This document shows positions 10,546-24,036 of a stretch of DNA of 64,000 bases, piece by piece. This DNA is from Boswellia sacra. Taxonomy: Eukaryota > Streptophyta > Magnoliopsida > Sapindales > Burseraceae. Location: assembly GCA_013180625.2 (NCBI GenBank), contig SNVD02004462.1, positions 72,001-136,000 on the forward strand, in the 5' to 3' direction. Made by a program: the position numbers and the translations under genes. Position 1 is the first letter of the stretch, and every line of letters starts with the position of its first letter. Below the pieces are notes generated by a model that made no database searches, was not told the DNA's origin, and worked only from the letters and a program-made list of their open reading frames with translations.

Positions 10546-13500
10546 TCCCAATTCCCCCCTCCCTCGCTCTGACTGTTATCTCAACCCTAATTCCTTTCTC
10601 TCTGTCAACTAAAATTATCCTCTCTCGCTCTGTCTCCTCATTCATTGAATCGTAATCCTCACCGTGGCAGCACCTCCACCCAGAGATTATAAGAGAGTAA
10701 CTTATAATCTCTCTCTCTCTCATCTTCTGTCTGTCTGTCTGTCTATCTCATCTATAGGTGATTAGCTTTCAACATGCTCCATAGTTAACTTGGCCCTTTG
10801 GCAGGCTTTCTGAAAGCTTAATTTTGCTGCAGTGGTGGTCTTTTCCCAGAAGGAATTGAGATTGCCAAGATATGGTAAGTTAAATGAAGGATTAATGGTA
10901 AACAATTTTAAAATTGTAGTGAATTCTTATTTAATAAATATGATACCTTAATTTTTATATCAGCTTTGTATCATGTTGTTGGGGGTAGATTGATAGAACT
11001 TTTGGCTGTTATAGAACGTTCCTTGATGCATTTTCCAGTTAAATGAAACATAAATCTAGTGATGCTATTTTCTAATGCTTTTTACGGACAGAATTGTCCA
11101 GATGCAATTATATATTAGAAATACCATCAACATTACATAAGTTAATTCCTTTCTTAGTCTGGCCTTAAGGTTATTGACAACTTTGCAATATATAAAGATA
11201 ACCCCTAAAACCATTTATAAGTTAAGTTCATACATAGGCTACCTTTTCAGGGATATGCTTAGAAAGATGATACTAGTTGAACATTGTTTGATTCATCTCA
11301 AGGATATTGAAAATTACCCTGTTTTAGCATGGAGATATCTCATGTTTTTCATAACTTTTCATACATTGGTTACATTTTCAGGGGTATGCTTATGAAATAT
11401 GATACTTGTTGAACATTGTTTGACTTTTGTCAAGGATATTTGGAAATTACCCTGTTTTAGCGGGGAGTTATCTCATGTTTCTCATAACTTTTTTACTCTT
11501 AAGTATGAAAGGATTTCTTAGTTTAGCTAAGATAAAAAGAATATTTTGGCTCTATTGCATATTTTATTTAGTTTATTGGTAAAGAAACGAGATTAAGGGT
11601 CCAATTCCTTTGGGCCTACTTGGCAAATAATAATATCCTAAAATTTCTTGACTGGAGCAGGTTCTCAACTCTCAGTCTCACACTCGCGTTGGTCCTCCGA
11701 TTGTTTGGGTAAGGGTTTTTTTTTTTGATTGAATAGCAATTGTTTCTAGGTCTATTTGGTTTGGTTCAATGGAATAACAACGAAATCTAATGGCAATTTC
11801 TCCATATTTTACATTTAAATTTGAAAGCTAGTTCAACTCTGAAATTGAATTTAAATTTGCTTCTCTGTAACTCTTGTTTTGGATTTGGCAAATTATTTGT
11901 AAATTTAAATTTGATGCATTTGATCAATACTAACTGCCAATGCTCTTCCCTGAGCTCCTCTGTTGTTTAACATGAGGATAAACTCCCTAATCCCAGCTTT
12001 CTCACTGCTTTGCTTGAGAAAATCAGAACATGGCATTAGCCAAAATTATTTAAAGCACACATGAATACGAAGATCTTCTTAATTCTTAAATTGTAATGCT
12101 ACTGTACTCGGGATTGATGATATCTTTTGTAGCCTTCAATGAGGAATAAACAAAATGAATTAATGTGAGATGCACAAGTTTGGTAGAAAGCAATCCAGAT
12201 GGTCTAAACAGAAAATCAAATCACCTAACACCAACCTATATTTCAACTCCAATGATATAACTCTCCTCGAAGACTAATTTCCACACACCACTCAAACATT
12301 CAAGAAAGGAAAGTTTGGTAGGCAGATCAAGATAATTCAATTAAATGATAAAAATCACCAACTGCAAAACATATCAGCCTAAAAATAGGTAGCTAGCACC
12401 TGTTCTAGACATAAAAAACAAAGGGTAAGATTCTACTAGACTGACTTCAATATCATAAATTGTCCCCTTCTGTTTTAGTTGTCAGGGATGAATCAAGAAC
12501 TACTTCAAATCTGAGGCATGATTTCACCAAACCTTCACCTGATATTCAACACTTTCTCACATTTAGTGGTTGACTGCTAGAAGATATTGGAATAAACGGT
12601 CTATCTTCTATCTCAACTGGATCAATGATTTTTCCATAGGTGATAATAATTGAGGTTAGGTTGCAAAGCTCCTAATATAAAAGATGAGGCCGCAAACATT
12701 TTATCCTTTTATTGTAGTATGCTCTAAGATGTGGACGAGAGCTTTTTAGTCTCTGTTGGTGTTTTTGACATAAAAACAAGTGATGTGAATAAGAATGCAA
12801 AAGTACAAAAATGTCAACTTCTATGGTCCTAATCAGCTACTTTGAACTCAGAAAGTCACAAGGGCATATTATGCTAACTTAGTTAGCAGATTGTCCGCGC
12901 CTCTATTGAAATTGGTAGCTTTCATATATCAATTTTAGCCACAATTAAGCATCATTTTAGAGGGCTAATGCAAGAACATTGTAACATCATTTATTATTTT
13001 TGAACTAATGCAAGTTATTATTTTTCTTAAAACATTGTTTTGATATTATTTTTCTGCATTATTTGGCGTTTCAAAGCCATTGCAGCTCCTATAGTTAGAA
13101 AGCTCCAATACAGCCCCATCATTGAACCATCTCAAAGGTTTCATCTTAGAGGTATTTTACAAAATTCGAAATCTTACTAAATACTTTATTTTATCACTTT
13201 AGTGCTTGTCATATGATTGATATCTTAGAGCTATAGATATGTTTGTTTAATTCCTTGATTCTTGTTAAATAGTGAAGATGAAGCTTTGTTATATGAGTCT
13301 AAGTGAATATATTGCTCTTAGTTGTAACTTGGACGTTTTATGGCAAACCAAACTTTCAGGCTGAGCAAGGCGCTGCAAAAGTTTAGAAGAATCAAAATTT
13401 TTTTTAAGAAGGTCAACAAGCTGTAGTGAAGACAATTAAGGTTTTTTTTTTTTTTTTTTGGAGTTGAGGTGCTTTTTTGTATCAAGATTCAATATTTCTT

Positions 13501-13755
13501 CTTGTTTTGCTAGTTTGTTGATCTGGGTTCCTTTTTTTTTTGGCTGCATAGCTCTGATGGTGATGTAATAGACTATGTTCTATCTCATCTTCAACCAACT
13601 TTTGACCAAACTAAGTTTAGGGGCTGAAACCATTGGTAATTTTCTATTTGTTTAATTTGATTACAAATTTTCTCCAATCTTGGTTGCTTGAGGTCAAGAA
13701 TGTTCATTTAGATCATTCAAGCTTGAAAAGAAGACTTGGGTTTGACCAAACTAAT
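10546..13755. other. 5' region of the CACTA element, no gene recognised
   Basis: Contains a CT/GTCT microsatellite at about 10708-10752 and two near-copies of a 40-bp phrase (ggatatgcttagaaagatgatac versus ggtatgcttatgaaatatgatac, at about 11250 and 11382, with following sequence also shared). No ORF with a known domain. Leader or intron sequence for the transposase gene is likely here. Confidence 0.45.
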
Positions 13756-14778
13756 CCAGCCCACTAAACCTGATTGAGAAAAAATGAAGCCCCTCCAGAC
13801 ATGCTTCCTTTGCTCATAAAGTTTTGCATTGGACGAAAACTAAACCAAACCAGCCCTCTTGTTTGACACTAAACCAAACTAGCCCACAAAACCAAATCCA
13901 TTTCAAAACTAGCCCACTAAACTGTAAACTAAACCAAACCAGCCCACTTGTTCAACACTAAACCAAACCAGCCCACAAAACCAAAAACCATTCCCAAACC
14001 AATCAAAAAACTAAAGTAAACGGACCCACTTTTTCATCACTAAAACAAAACAGCTCACAAAACCAAAAACCATTCCCAAACCAGCCCCTTAAACCTAAAT
14101 AAATATGCTGGTATATTGTGTTAGAGGTTATTGTGTTCTTTTATGACATGAAATTTTGGTGTAGTTTATTACATTAGCATGTTTGGGTAAATATGAAGTT
14201 GGCATAATAGTTGTGTAAACCTCTTTAATTACATATTTTTGGAGAACCTGCTCAATGTAAACTTCTTTAAGTATAGCCTAAACCCAATAATAGTAACAGA
14301 ACCTAATACTTGAGAATTTTTGTATTTAATTCCAACTCACCAATGAAACCATCCCAATAAACCTACACACAAAACAATCCCACTATTAAAACTAGCCCAA
14401 TAAACCAACCAAATGGCTTTGAAATGGAACTATAAAAATCAGCCCAATAAATCAGCACACAAAATAGTCCCACTAAAGAAACCAGCCCAATGAATCAGCT
14501 CATGTAACAATCCCACTAATGAGACCAACCCCTATAATAATCCCACTAAAGAAGCCAGCCTACTAAAACCAGCCCAATAAACTAGCACACAAAATAATCC
14601 CACAATTGAAACCAGCCCAATGAACCAGCCCATAAAACAATCCCACTAATAAAACCAGCCCACTAAATTGAAGCCCATAAAAATAGTAGCCAAAAGAATC
14701 TCACCGTTGAAACCAGCCCATAAAACAATCCCACTAGCTAGATAAGCCCATTATATCAAAGCTTTTAAAACCAGCCCA
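13756..14778. promoter_or_regulatory. Cluster of AGCCCA motifs upstream of the transposase
   Basis: Within about 1.02 kb I count at least 16 exact copies of AGCCCA on the plus strand, usually inside accagcccaataaac-like phrases, and several one-off variants. The reverse complement TGGGCT is the plant 'site II' core (TGGGCY) recognised by TCP transcription factors. The array ends about 150 bp before the first transposase codons. It is a degenerate dispersed repeat, not a clean tandem array. Confidence 0.65.
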
Positions 14779-14924
14779 TTACATAAACAAAATGAAAAAG
14801 AAATATGGGGTTAATGCCAAATCACTTGCTAAATTAATTAACTTGTTAAATATATTTAATTTTAAATTATTATCTAAAAAATTATTTACATGAATTATCT
14901 TTGTTTTATTGAAGGAAAGTAGAC

Positions 14925-17900
14925 ATGGACAAGAGTTGATTAACTTGGGAGATAGATTTTCTAAGCCATATCTTGATGGGGTTAATGCATTTTTAGATTT
15001 TGCATTTGACAACGTAGTTGGTGGCATTAGAATTTATTGTCCATGTAAGAAGTGTTACAATCGGTATTTTATGAGTAGGGATATAGTGAAAGACCATTTA
15101 ATATTCAATGGTCTTTTACCTAAGTACAAGAAGTGGACACTACATGGTGAACCATATACGCATATAGAGTCTAATCAAAATTCTGAGACTCAACATTCTA
15201 AGTTTGGTTGTGATTCTATGGGTGATGATATGGTTGGAATGATACATGATGCCCTGGAAATTCCTAATATGGACTTTGGTGAAGGTAGTAATACTCCATT
15301 GGATATTGATATTGGTGCCAACTTGAACGAGGGAACAAAAGACTTTCTTAAATTACTTCAAGATGCCAATTGTCCTTTGTATCTGGGTTGTGAAAAGTTT
15401 ACATCACTTTCATTCGTTGTTCATCTCTTGAATATGAAATTGTTATGCGGATGGACAGACACATCAATCATAATACTATTAAAATTTTTGGAAGAAGTCT
15501 TTCCCAAAGAAGCTAAAATTCCTCCCCCATACTATGAGGCTCAAAAATTAACTACCAAGTTAGGATTTACATATAACACTTGGGATGCATGTCCTAACAA
15601 CTGTATGTTATTCAGAAATGAGCATGAGAGCCTTCATAGTTGTGTAGTTTGTCATACCTCTTGATATAAGTAGTTTGATGAGTCGAATAATATATCAACT
15701 TCAGAGGTTAAAATAGCTGCAAAACAAGTATGTTACTTTCCATTAGTTTCAAGATTACAAAGATTTTTCATGTCTTCAAAAACTACTTCTCTTATGCGTT
15801 GGCATGTAGAGGGTCGCATTAATGATGGTGTGTTAAGACATCCTGTAGGTAGTCCTGCTCGAAAAATATTTGATGGAAGATATCCTAATTTTGCTGTTGA
15901 ATGTCATAATGTGAGGTTTGGATTGGCTGCTGATGGTTTTAATCCTTTTAGGACTATGTCTATAGCTCATAGTACATGGCTGTAGTATTAATACCTTATA
16001 ATTTGCCACCATGGTTGTGTATGAAACAAACATTTTTCATGTTGTCAGTACTTATTGGTGGTCCAAAAGGTCCTGGAAATAAAATCGATGTCTATTTACA
16101 ACCATTGATTGAAGAACTTAAGGATTTGTTGAATGAAGGTGTAGTTACTTATGATGCATCATGTCAGCAGATGTTTAAGTTACATGTTGCTTTGTTATGG
16201 ACTATTAATGACTTTCTAGCTTATGGTAACTTGTCGAGTTGGAGTACTGAAGATGTGAAAGCATGTCCTTCTTATTCCATGAATACGACATCTCAATGGT
16301 TACATAATAGTAGGAAGTTTTGCTATTTGGGCCACCGTCGATTTCTACCTTTTTCTCACAGATTTAGAAAAGATAAGATTTCTTTCACTGGCAAAAGGGA
16401 ATTTTTGCCTGCTCCTTCTCAATTGACTGGATCTTACATGAAACAACAACTGGCAAGTGTACTTACTGAATATAGAATAGATGATCTTCATAAAAGAGCG
16501 AGGAAAGATTTTGAGATGATGAATCATAGAAACATTTGGAAGAAGAAAAGCATTTTCTTTGAACTATCATATTGGGAGCACAACTTAATTCGAATAATCT
16601 TGATGTCATGCATGTTGAGAAGAATGTTTGTGATAATATACTTTGGACATTGTTAGGGGATCCTAAGAAGTCGAAAGATAATTTAAAGGCACGACAGGAT
16701 TTGCATCAAATGGAAATAAAGAAACCGTTGCATCCCCAACAAAGGGGAAAAAACAAAGCATATTTGCCTCCTGCATGCTTCTCAATGAATAAAGAAAATA
16801 AAATAGTCTTCTTAAATGTGTTGAAGGGAGTAAAGGTGCCAGATGGTTATCCATCAAATATTGCTTGACGTGTGCACATTAAAGAGTGTAGCATTTGCGG
16901 TCTTAAAAGTCATGATAATCACATATTGTTACAATAATTTCTTCCTCTTACAGCACGTAGAGCATTGCCTAAAAATGTTGTTGGTACATTGATTGAGCTT
17001 GCTAACTTTTTTGGGCAATTGTGCTCTAAAGTGAATACAAATGAAGACTTAAAGAATATTGAGAATCGAGTTATAGTAACCCTATGCCATTTGGAGAAAA
17101 TCTTTCCACCATCATTCTTTGATGTGATGGAGCATTTGCCTGTGTATCTTGCTGAAAAGGCATTGATCGGTGGACCTATATAATTTCGTTGGATGTATCC
17201 CATTGAGAGCTAGTAAATATTATGTATAATGAGTTATATTTACATATTATACATGATTGAAATACACTTATTCTGGATTCTTCACATTGTAGGTATTTGT
17301 TAACTCTAAAGAATTATGTTCGTAATCATGCACATCCTGAGGCTTCTATTACTAAAGGATACTTGATGGAGGAGTGCACCAATTTTTGTTCTCGATATCT
17401 CGATGAAGTGGAAACTAAAACTAATCGAGCACTTAGGAACAAAGAAGGTACCTCAAAAAAAGGTGTGAATGAAATTTAACCTTGACAATGTTACCTGGGT
17501 CCAAGCACATAGATATGTGTTAGTAAATACCATAGCAGTTGATCCATTTCGAGAGTAAGTCAAATTTATTCTTATACCTTCATTTTCTCTTAAAACTTTT
17601 TAATATTTCTTATTTATGTCTTCATTTTCATGGTTCTCATGAACTAAAGGGAGCATCTCAAAATACTCTGTCAACAACTTCCTCGTGCTTCAAGTCATCA
17701 AATTCAGAAAGAACACAACTCAAAATTTCATACGTGGTTCAAAAACCATGTAAGCCTTGTTAGTTTAATTAATTCTTTAACTCGTACTAAATATTAGTTT
17801 TAACACTAGTGTGTTTATATAGGTGAAAACTTTACAACAAACCTCCATTGTTACATTGCCTAAAAAAATTATCAACTTAGCAAATGGCCCGAAACCATCT

Positions 17901-18527
17901 GCACGACATTTCAAATCTTACATTGTTAATGGTTTCAAATTTTGTATCAAAGATATTGATGACACTAGAATGTCCCAAAATTCTGGTGTTGTGTTGAAGG
18001 CTGATACAATGAACTATGCTAGTGCAAGGGATAGAAATTCAGGTTCAGGCAGTGTAACATTTCATGGAGTTTTGAGAGACATAATTAAAATTTGTTATGT
18101 CAACGAACTGAAATTTGTGTTGTTCAAGTGTGATTGGATTGATGATCGAATTGGAAAGAAGTTTGATGAATTTAACTTCGCAATGGTCAATTTTAACCAT
18201 CTCTTATATAAACGCAATCATGAGGAAGATGAACCTTTCATTCTAGCTCATCAAGTAGAACAAGTTTGTTATATCCGAGATCCTTTAAAAGAAGATTGGC
18301 ATATGGTTCTTAAGATGACTGTGAGAGATTCATTTGATCTTTATTCAATAAAGAACTGAGTGTATGGTAAAAAGTGTGCCACAAGTTGAGTTATATGCGC
18401 AACAAGAACTAGATGAAAGAGAGTTTGTTTGTGAAGAAGATGTTGCTTGGGTTAGGCAAGGACTTGATGGAGCCACAGTTGACATCAATGGTGTAGATGG
18501 TGATGAAGAGATGGATGAAGTTAAATG
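14925..18527 (+). pseudogene. CACTA transposase (Tnp2 family) gene, broken
   Basis: Domains follow the family order. From 14925 to about 15170 is the Transposase-associated domain with CPCKKCYN; a 1-bp loss just after ATG GAC AAG AGT (about 14938) breaks the natural start. From about 15430 to 16870 is the Transposase_21 core (FNPFRTMSIAHSTW near 15980, LIPYNLPPWLCMK, EHNL, LDVMHVEKNV). From 16960 to 17180 is the DUF4218 domain (ELANFFGQLC, HLPVYLAEKALIGGPI). After an intron, 17297-17479 holds RNHAHPEASITKGYL and CSRYLDEVETKTNR, and 17823-18527 holds the DUF4216 domain. Frameshifts occur near 15979, 16590 and 18358, and stops near 15662 and 15674 look like CGA to TGA and CAG to TAG. The gene would have encoded the cut-and-paste transposase; it is dead. 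Confidence 0.9.
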
Positions 18528-18778
18528 ATAGTTTTTGTGATGAAATTTCTTTGTATTTAGTTTTTGTGATGAAGAGATTTTTGTGTAATGTCTTTATATT
18601 CCCCTTGTTATTTGTGTATATAATGTTTCGTGTATATTAATGGAGATTGTTTTATGATTTACTTTATTGGAAGATAAACTTTTTTTATGTGCAAATTACA
18701 TTTATATTATTGTAATATAATTATTGATATATAGTTAACGATTTCTAATGTTAATATATTAATTGTTTGCAGCTTACG

Positions 18779-20110
18779 ATGGCGCCTAAGAGACATAGAG
18801 ATGACTCTATGGAAAGTGTACTACGAAGGGAGGCAGAATCTCGACGACAATCATCTTCATCTTCCCAGTCTCAGATGAATATGGCAGATAATTTTTTTTT
18901 CATATAAATGTTGTACTTTATAACGTAAAACTAATTTTCTATAATTAGGTGAGTCATCACACGTAATAAAAGGTCGTGGGGCTGCCCGTGGTAATCTTGA
19001 ATGGGCCTCAGGGTAGATTTTACATGTTGACTTCAACAATACATGGCAACCAATTGGTTCGAATAAAGAGACGTGTACATCCCAACTTGGCAGAATAGCT
19101 ATGAATGGATCGATTGCTCCATTACCTTTTGCTAGTTGGCATGCCATGCCTGAGTACAAATTAAATGCAATTTGGAAAGAAGTGAAGGTATTTAATTTTC
19201 ATCTATTTGTGAAGTTGAAAAATATTTATCTTAAGTACACTAATCTATTATACTTTTTGCAATTATAGGACAATATAGATGTTTCATATGAGTATAAACC
19301 TCATTGTCTAAAAGCAATTGGAGTACTTTGGAGGGATTGGAAAGCTCGTGTTAAGAGAGACTTTTACAAGCCATATCTGACAGATGAGGAACGTTTAACT
19401 TTTACTCCTCCAAAAATTCCTCAACAGCATTGGAGGATTAGTTGCTTATTGGAGCAATGAAGGAGCTCAGGTAAGTTATAAAAACAATTGTTAACATAAT
19501 AGTTTTATTCAAAATATACTAACATAGTGATACATATGAACTATATATTGTTGTCTTTTGCTCTGTAATATTGCAGAAACAGGCGGAGAGAAATAAGGCA
19601 AATCATGCACATCAGTTTGCACTTCACAGGACCGGTCGCACTTCTTTTGCCAAAAAGAGAGAAGAGGTAAGTTTTATCACCTAAAATCTATATGCATTGT
19701 TAGAGATTTTACAATGGTTATCAAGGTATATTTGGAACTTTGTTTCTTTTGCAAGTGTAAACTAATATTTATTTTTGTGTTGAGATGTCAAAAAGTGAAG
19801 AAAAAACAGATAGTGTTAGTGTATTTATCAAGACTAGGACAACAAGTGGTGGAGATGTAGTTGATACTGAGAGTGCTGAAATAATTGTATGTTTTCTAAC
19901 CTAACTTGTATACTCGTACTCGTTGTGTCAAATTGGTTACACAAATTGTTTTTGTGCTTGGACCTAAATTTGTTTTCATTATTTTGTAGAGTAAACTAAA
20001 AGAAGGCATGTCTAGAATACTATTGAGCAACAAACGAAAGTAGCAGTAGAACAGGTATTTCAAGATGTACTGGGACACGATCATCGTGGTTATGCCTGCA
20101 CATATGGCCA
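18779..20110 (+). pseudogene. Transposase_24-type accessory gene of the CACTA element, broken
   Basis: Begins ATGGCGCCTAAGAGACATAG at 18779, a short distance after the first gene and in the same direction. Visible exons are about 18779-18890, 18948-19187 (containing WQPIGSNKETCTSQLGRIA and LPFASWHAMP), 19269-19476, 19577-19665 (NKANHAHQFALHRTGRTSFA) and 19786-19886 (VFIKTRTTSGGDVVD), most bounded by AG/GT. This is the En/Spm Ptta-type plant transposase domain, thought to be the accessory DNA-binding partner of the main transposase. A stop interrupts exon 2 near 19014 and a frame change lies near 19440, after which the expected frame resumes. The last part, to about 20490, is not confidently resolved. 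Confidence 0.8.
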
Positions 20111-21534
20111 TGGTCCATCCCCAACTGATGTTTAAATAACTAGCTCATCTCACCCTGTTGATATGAAGAAATTACATTAGGAACTACATGAAATGCGAGT
20201 AGAGAATAAAGAATTGAAGGAATACAATACTTAGTTGTATAACTTTCTACAACTGAAATTTTCAGACATTGAAGAGCAATTGGCACCCCCTATGTGACAT
20301 CAGGTATTTTACTATTTGGATAAACTTTTGTGCTTTTACAAGAACTATTGGTTAAGGCATCATGTTTATGAAGGATGTTCCAAATCTTTCAAAATGTCTT
20401 AGGGTCCGGTTCCAGATGCTTCAAATGCCCACCAAAATCGTGTCAACATTGATGCAGCAACAACAAATGAGGAGAATGAAGAGAATTAGGTATATAACTT
20501 AATATGATATATTAATTCCCTACATTAGAGTACCCTATTGTTAGTAGCTATCGTGATAACAACCCGAGTCCATATTCTATACGTTAAGGCCAGTTGCAAG
20601 GGGTCATCTATGATTAGAAGTATAATTCTTACTTGCCAAATTAGACTATGATTCACATCTTCATCTCCTATATAAAGAATGAAATACAATTTAGAACAAA
20701 ACATTTGCCTCTTGTTAATTGCATAAACAAAAGGATTACCATTTATATTGATGTCAGTTTGATGAATTTCAGGAGACTTCAAATGAGAGACGACACTACT
20801 ATCTTCTACAGAATTAATCCAAGTAAGAGGTCTTTTAACTAAACTAATGCCATCATCTTGTTTTATTTGTTGGCAAGCTGGTTGTGTTATGGATATAAAG
20901 GCTATGTATACCAAGAGAGAATTTTATTTACTTATTGTCTCATTTGTTCAATGTGTGAATTGTCATCTTTAGTGCATTATCTTTTTTTAATCTCTATAAT
21001 GTTCTTATGTTATAGGATTTCTAGTTGATGAACTTCCATATAAGGATATTAATGTTATTAGGTATTATAAGGATATTTATCTTGCTGCTTATGTTTGTAA
21101 TCATTATTTATCAGTTTATTTTGGTTTTCTTTCCTTTGTTATGGGATCAAGTTTCTTAGTGTCTAGTTTAAATAGAGTTATGGGCTAAAGCTATTATTTC
21201 TTGTTCATTATTTGTGCAGGTTTTCTCACTTGACGAATGGTTTGTGCTGGTTAATAATTTCAGGAAATGAAACTTCTAGATTGGTTTGATTTGTGGTAGT
21301 TTGGAAATAAGACTTTATGACTTTTTAGACTCTTGTGTATTAGAACTTTTGTATAATTTATGCATTGTTAATTTAATGTCATGTTCCATGTTCGAATTTT
21401 AGCTTCTTGTTCCCAGGTTAATATTTACATACCAAAAAAATTGGATACAAAAATGGATTTCTGGAATCATAAATGTGTATAGACAAAAAAAAACTGGATA
21501 CAAAAATCAACTCCTACATTCAGGAACGTGTGCT
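20111..21534. other. 3' region of the CACTA element
   Basis: Likely the decayed end of the second gene and its untranslated region; AT-rich, with no further domain recognised. The minus-strand open frame at 20525-20914 has no domain. Confidence 0.4.
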
Positions 21535-21847
21535 ATTCTTTTACGGCGGTTCCAATAACCTCGGTAAATAAAACAAGACACTACACCACGCCGGTTAACT
21601 TTTTATGATAGTTTATCAGCCCGCAGTAAAAAAATAAATACTGTTGCCAAACCAGACAACGGTTATTTACGACAGGTTTATTAACCGCAATAAAAAGGCC
21701 TTTTAAGCGGGCCAAAACCGCGGTAAAAGGTCATGGGCCTTTTTACGTCGCCACTTATTACGGCAGGCCGAAACCACAGTAAGCCCACCGTAAATGACTT
21801 TTTACCGTGGTTTTGGCCCATCATAAAAGGCTATTTTTCCAGTAGTG
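21535..21847. promoter_or_regulatory. Right terminus and subterminal repeats of the CACTA element
   Basis: Repeats in both orientations of the words ttacggcgg, accgcggtaaaa, cgtaaatgactttt and aaaccacagtaa lead to the CCAGTAGTG end. This GC-rich block contrasts with its AT-rich surroundings. Confidence 0.75.
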
Positions 21848-22169
21848 CTAGCTCTTATTTTTTAAAATACAAGACCGTCTAGATGGGCTTGACACATTTA
21901 AGATTTAAAAGAAAACATTTTATCCAAAGACCACTAACAAAGAAAAAGAAAAGCTTTTGTGATGAGAAGAACTATCGTGTTTTTTGCACTTTTGATGTCC
22001 AGCAATTTCGCATGATCTATTCTCACTCGACCTTTATTTAGTCCATAGATTTTGATCTGCTTTATTTAGCCCAACAATTTTGATCTGTCAAGAAGCGTGA
22101 TGAGTCTTTTCCATGTCAATATTGATTATATTAAATATGGTTCCTATTTCATGCTTGATTATTCTAGGA

Positions 22170-22470
22170 AATAATAGATGAGCAAGTTTTAAGAAGGTTA
22201 TTTAAAAAGAGAATTAGGAGCAAGCTTGAAGATTAATTTTTGAGAATATTTTATCGAATTTTTTTGTAGTGAATGTATCTACTCTAAATTTCAAAATAAG
22301 AAAGAGAAAGATTTTAGAGAAAGGCCAAGAGCTTTTTTTTTTTTTTAATTTTGGTGGGATGATTTGAAAGAAAAAATAAGAACAAAAATACAATTTATTT
22401 AAATTGATAATGAGATGATGACATATGATAATTTATGATTTATTGGGTGCACCATATAATTAAAATAATG
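22170..22470 (-). repeat. Right copy of the inverted repeat pair flanking the CACTA element
   Basis: Reverse-complement partner of about 9945-10215. The 320-bp gap between the CACTA end (21847) and this copy has no recognisable feature. Confidence 0.6.
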
Positions 22471-22984
22471 CGGTAGAGCAAGTGTAGGTAGGTATTTGTG
22501 TGACTTACTAATTGCTATCATGCTTCTTTCCCTCACTTTTTCTTCCTTTTAACTTTCTTTATCTCTTAGTCCACATCAGTTAATAACAATTACATTTATC
22601 CGGATAGCTAATCCATTAATATATTTATTTACTTAAACTATAATAAGATCACAATTGACTTATTCTTAAAGAGCAAGAATAAAATATTTTAAGAAACCGT
22701 CATTTTTGTTGTATATTTTTAATCTATTTGATTAATTAAAACATTGATATCTTAACTTTTGCATATTGCTAAGGAAAAACACAGTGGAATGAAAACCTAA
22801 GCAAAGAAATATAATTACACATTAAATCCTATGTGGCACTGGACGTACTTTTATTGCCTCATTAAAAACCTTGCTAGTAAAACCTGGTGGAAAAAATCTG
22901 GCTAAGAAAAAAAGAGTACAATTTACATAAATGTCCAAAATACTCTCGTTGATGACAACTCCCCCTGATCATGGCAATAAAATA

Positions 22985-24036
22985 ATATAATTTATTAACT
23001 TGATTGCCTGCTGAGCCGCCGTATGCTAATGTCGTATACTTGTTTCTCAAATGTTGATGATGTCAGCAATGTTTTAGTAAACAAATTTGCTAGATTATTG
23101 TTGGAACAGATTATTTCACATCAATTTTTTTTGCTCTCTTGAAGTTCATGCGTGTTGAAGAACTTTGGAGAAATATATTTGGTTCGATCGCCCTTGATAT
23201 ATCCTCTTCTAATTAACCCTATACAAGCTGCATTATCTTTATATATAATGGTTAGAGGATCTATTGTAGAAGATAGTCTGCATGAGTTCTAGATTTGTTG
23301 AATAATATATTGTAACCACATACATTCTCAACTGGCTTCATGCAATGCACGAATTTCATAATGATTAGAAGAAGTGGCAAGTAAGGTTTGCTTTGTAGAA
23401 CTTAATGAAATTGCAGTCCCATTATAGGTAGAAACATATCCAGTCTGTGATCGAGCTCTAGAGGGATCTGATAAATAACCGGCATGAACATATCCAACTA
23501 AACCAGGATTTTCAGAAGGCTTATTATATCAAAAGAAAAATCCCAAATTAGTGATTCCCTGAAGATACCGAAAAATATGTTTAATCTCATTCCAATGTCA
23601 TCTAGTACGTGCAGAACTAAATCTTGCTATTAAATTTATTGCAAATGCAATATTTGGACTGATACCCTATGCTAAATACATTAATGCACCTACGACATTC
23701 AGATACGGTACCTCTAGACCAAGTAGCTACTCATCATCCTCTTTAGGATGGAATGGATCCATTTTAGGATCAAGGGATCGAACCATTATTGGGGTACTCA
23801 ATGGATGAGCCTTATCCATGTTGAACTGCTTCAAAATATTTTCTGTATATGTTGACTAATGAACAAGTATAACAATTGAACTAAGCTCCATTGTAAGTAG
23901 AGACAACATTGTGTTCTTCCCAAATCTTTTTCAAATCTTTTCTGTATATGTTGAGTAATGAAGAAGTATAACAATTGAACTATGCTCAATCTGCAAGTAG
24001 AGACAATATTGTGTTTTTCCCAAATCTTTTTCAAAT
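22985..24036 (-). pseudogene. Copia RNase H end with 99-bp tandem duplication
   Basis: The minus strand gives degenerate fragments of the C-terminal RT/RNase H region (SLDPKMDPFHPKEDDE, then ARSQTGYV, then SSTKQTLLATSSNH). Stops are scattered through it. A 99-bp unit is duplicated in tandem at 23842-24039 (two starts at tctgtatatgttga), adding exactly 33 codons in frame. Confidence 0.8.

Larger units (their letters stand above)
10387..21847 (+). mobile_element. Complete CACTA (En/Spm) transposon, 11,461 bp
   Basis: The left end starts CACTACTAAAAAG at 10387 and the right end is ...CCAGTAGTG at 21847, giving inverted termini CACTACT. The 3 bp outside each end are identical (CTA at 10384-10386 and 21848-21850), the target duplication size of this superfamily. 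Subterminal motifs around tttacggcgg and taaaagg are present at both ends. Inside are a Tnp2-type transposase gene and a Transposase_24-type gene in the same direction, both broken. CACTA elements move by cut-and-paste using the Tnp2-type transposase plus an accessory DNA-binding protein; this copy has complete ends and might be mobilised in trans, but cannot act alone. Confidence 0.95.
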
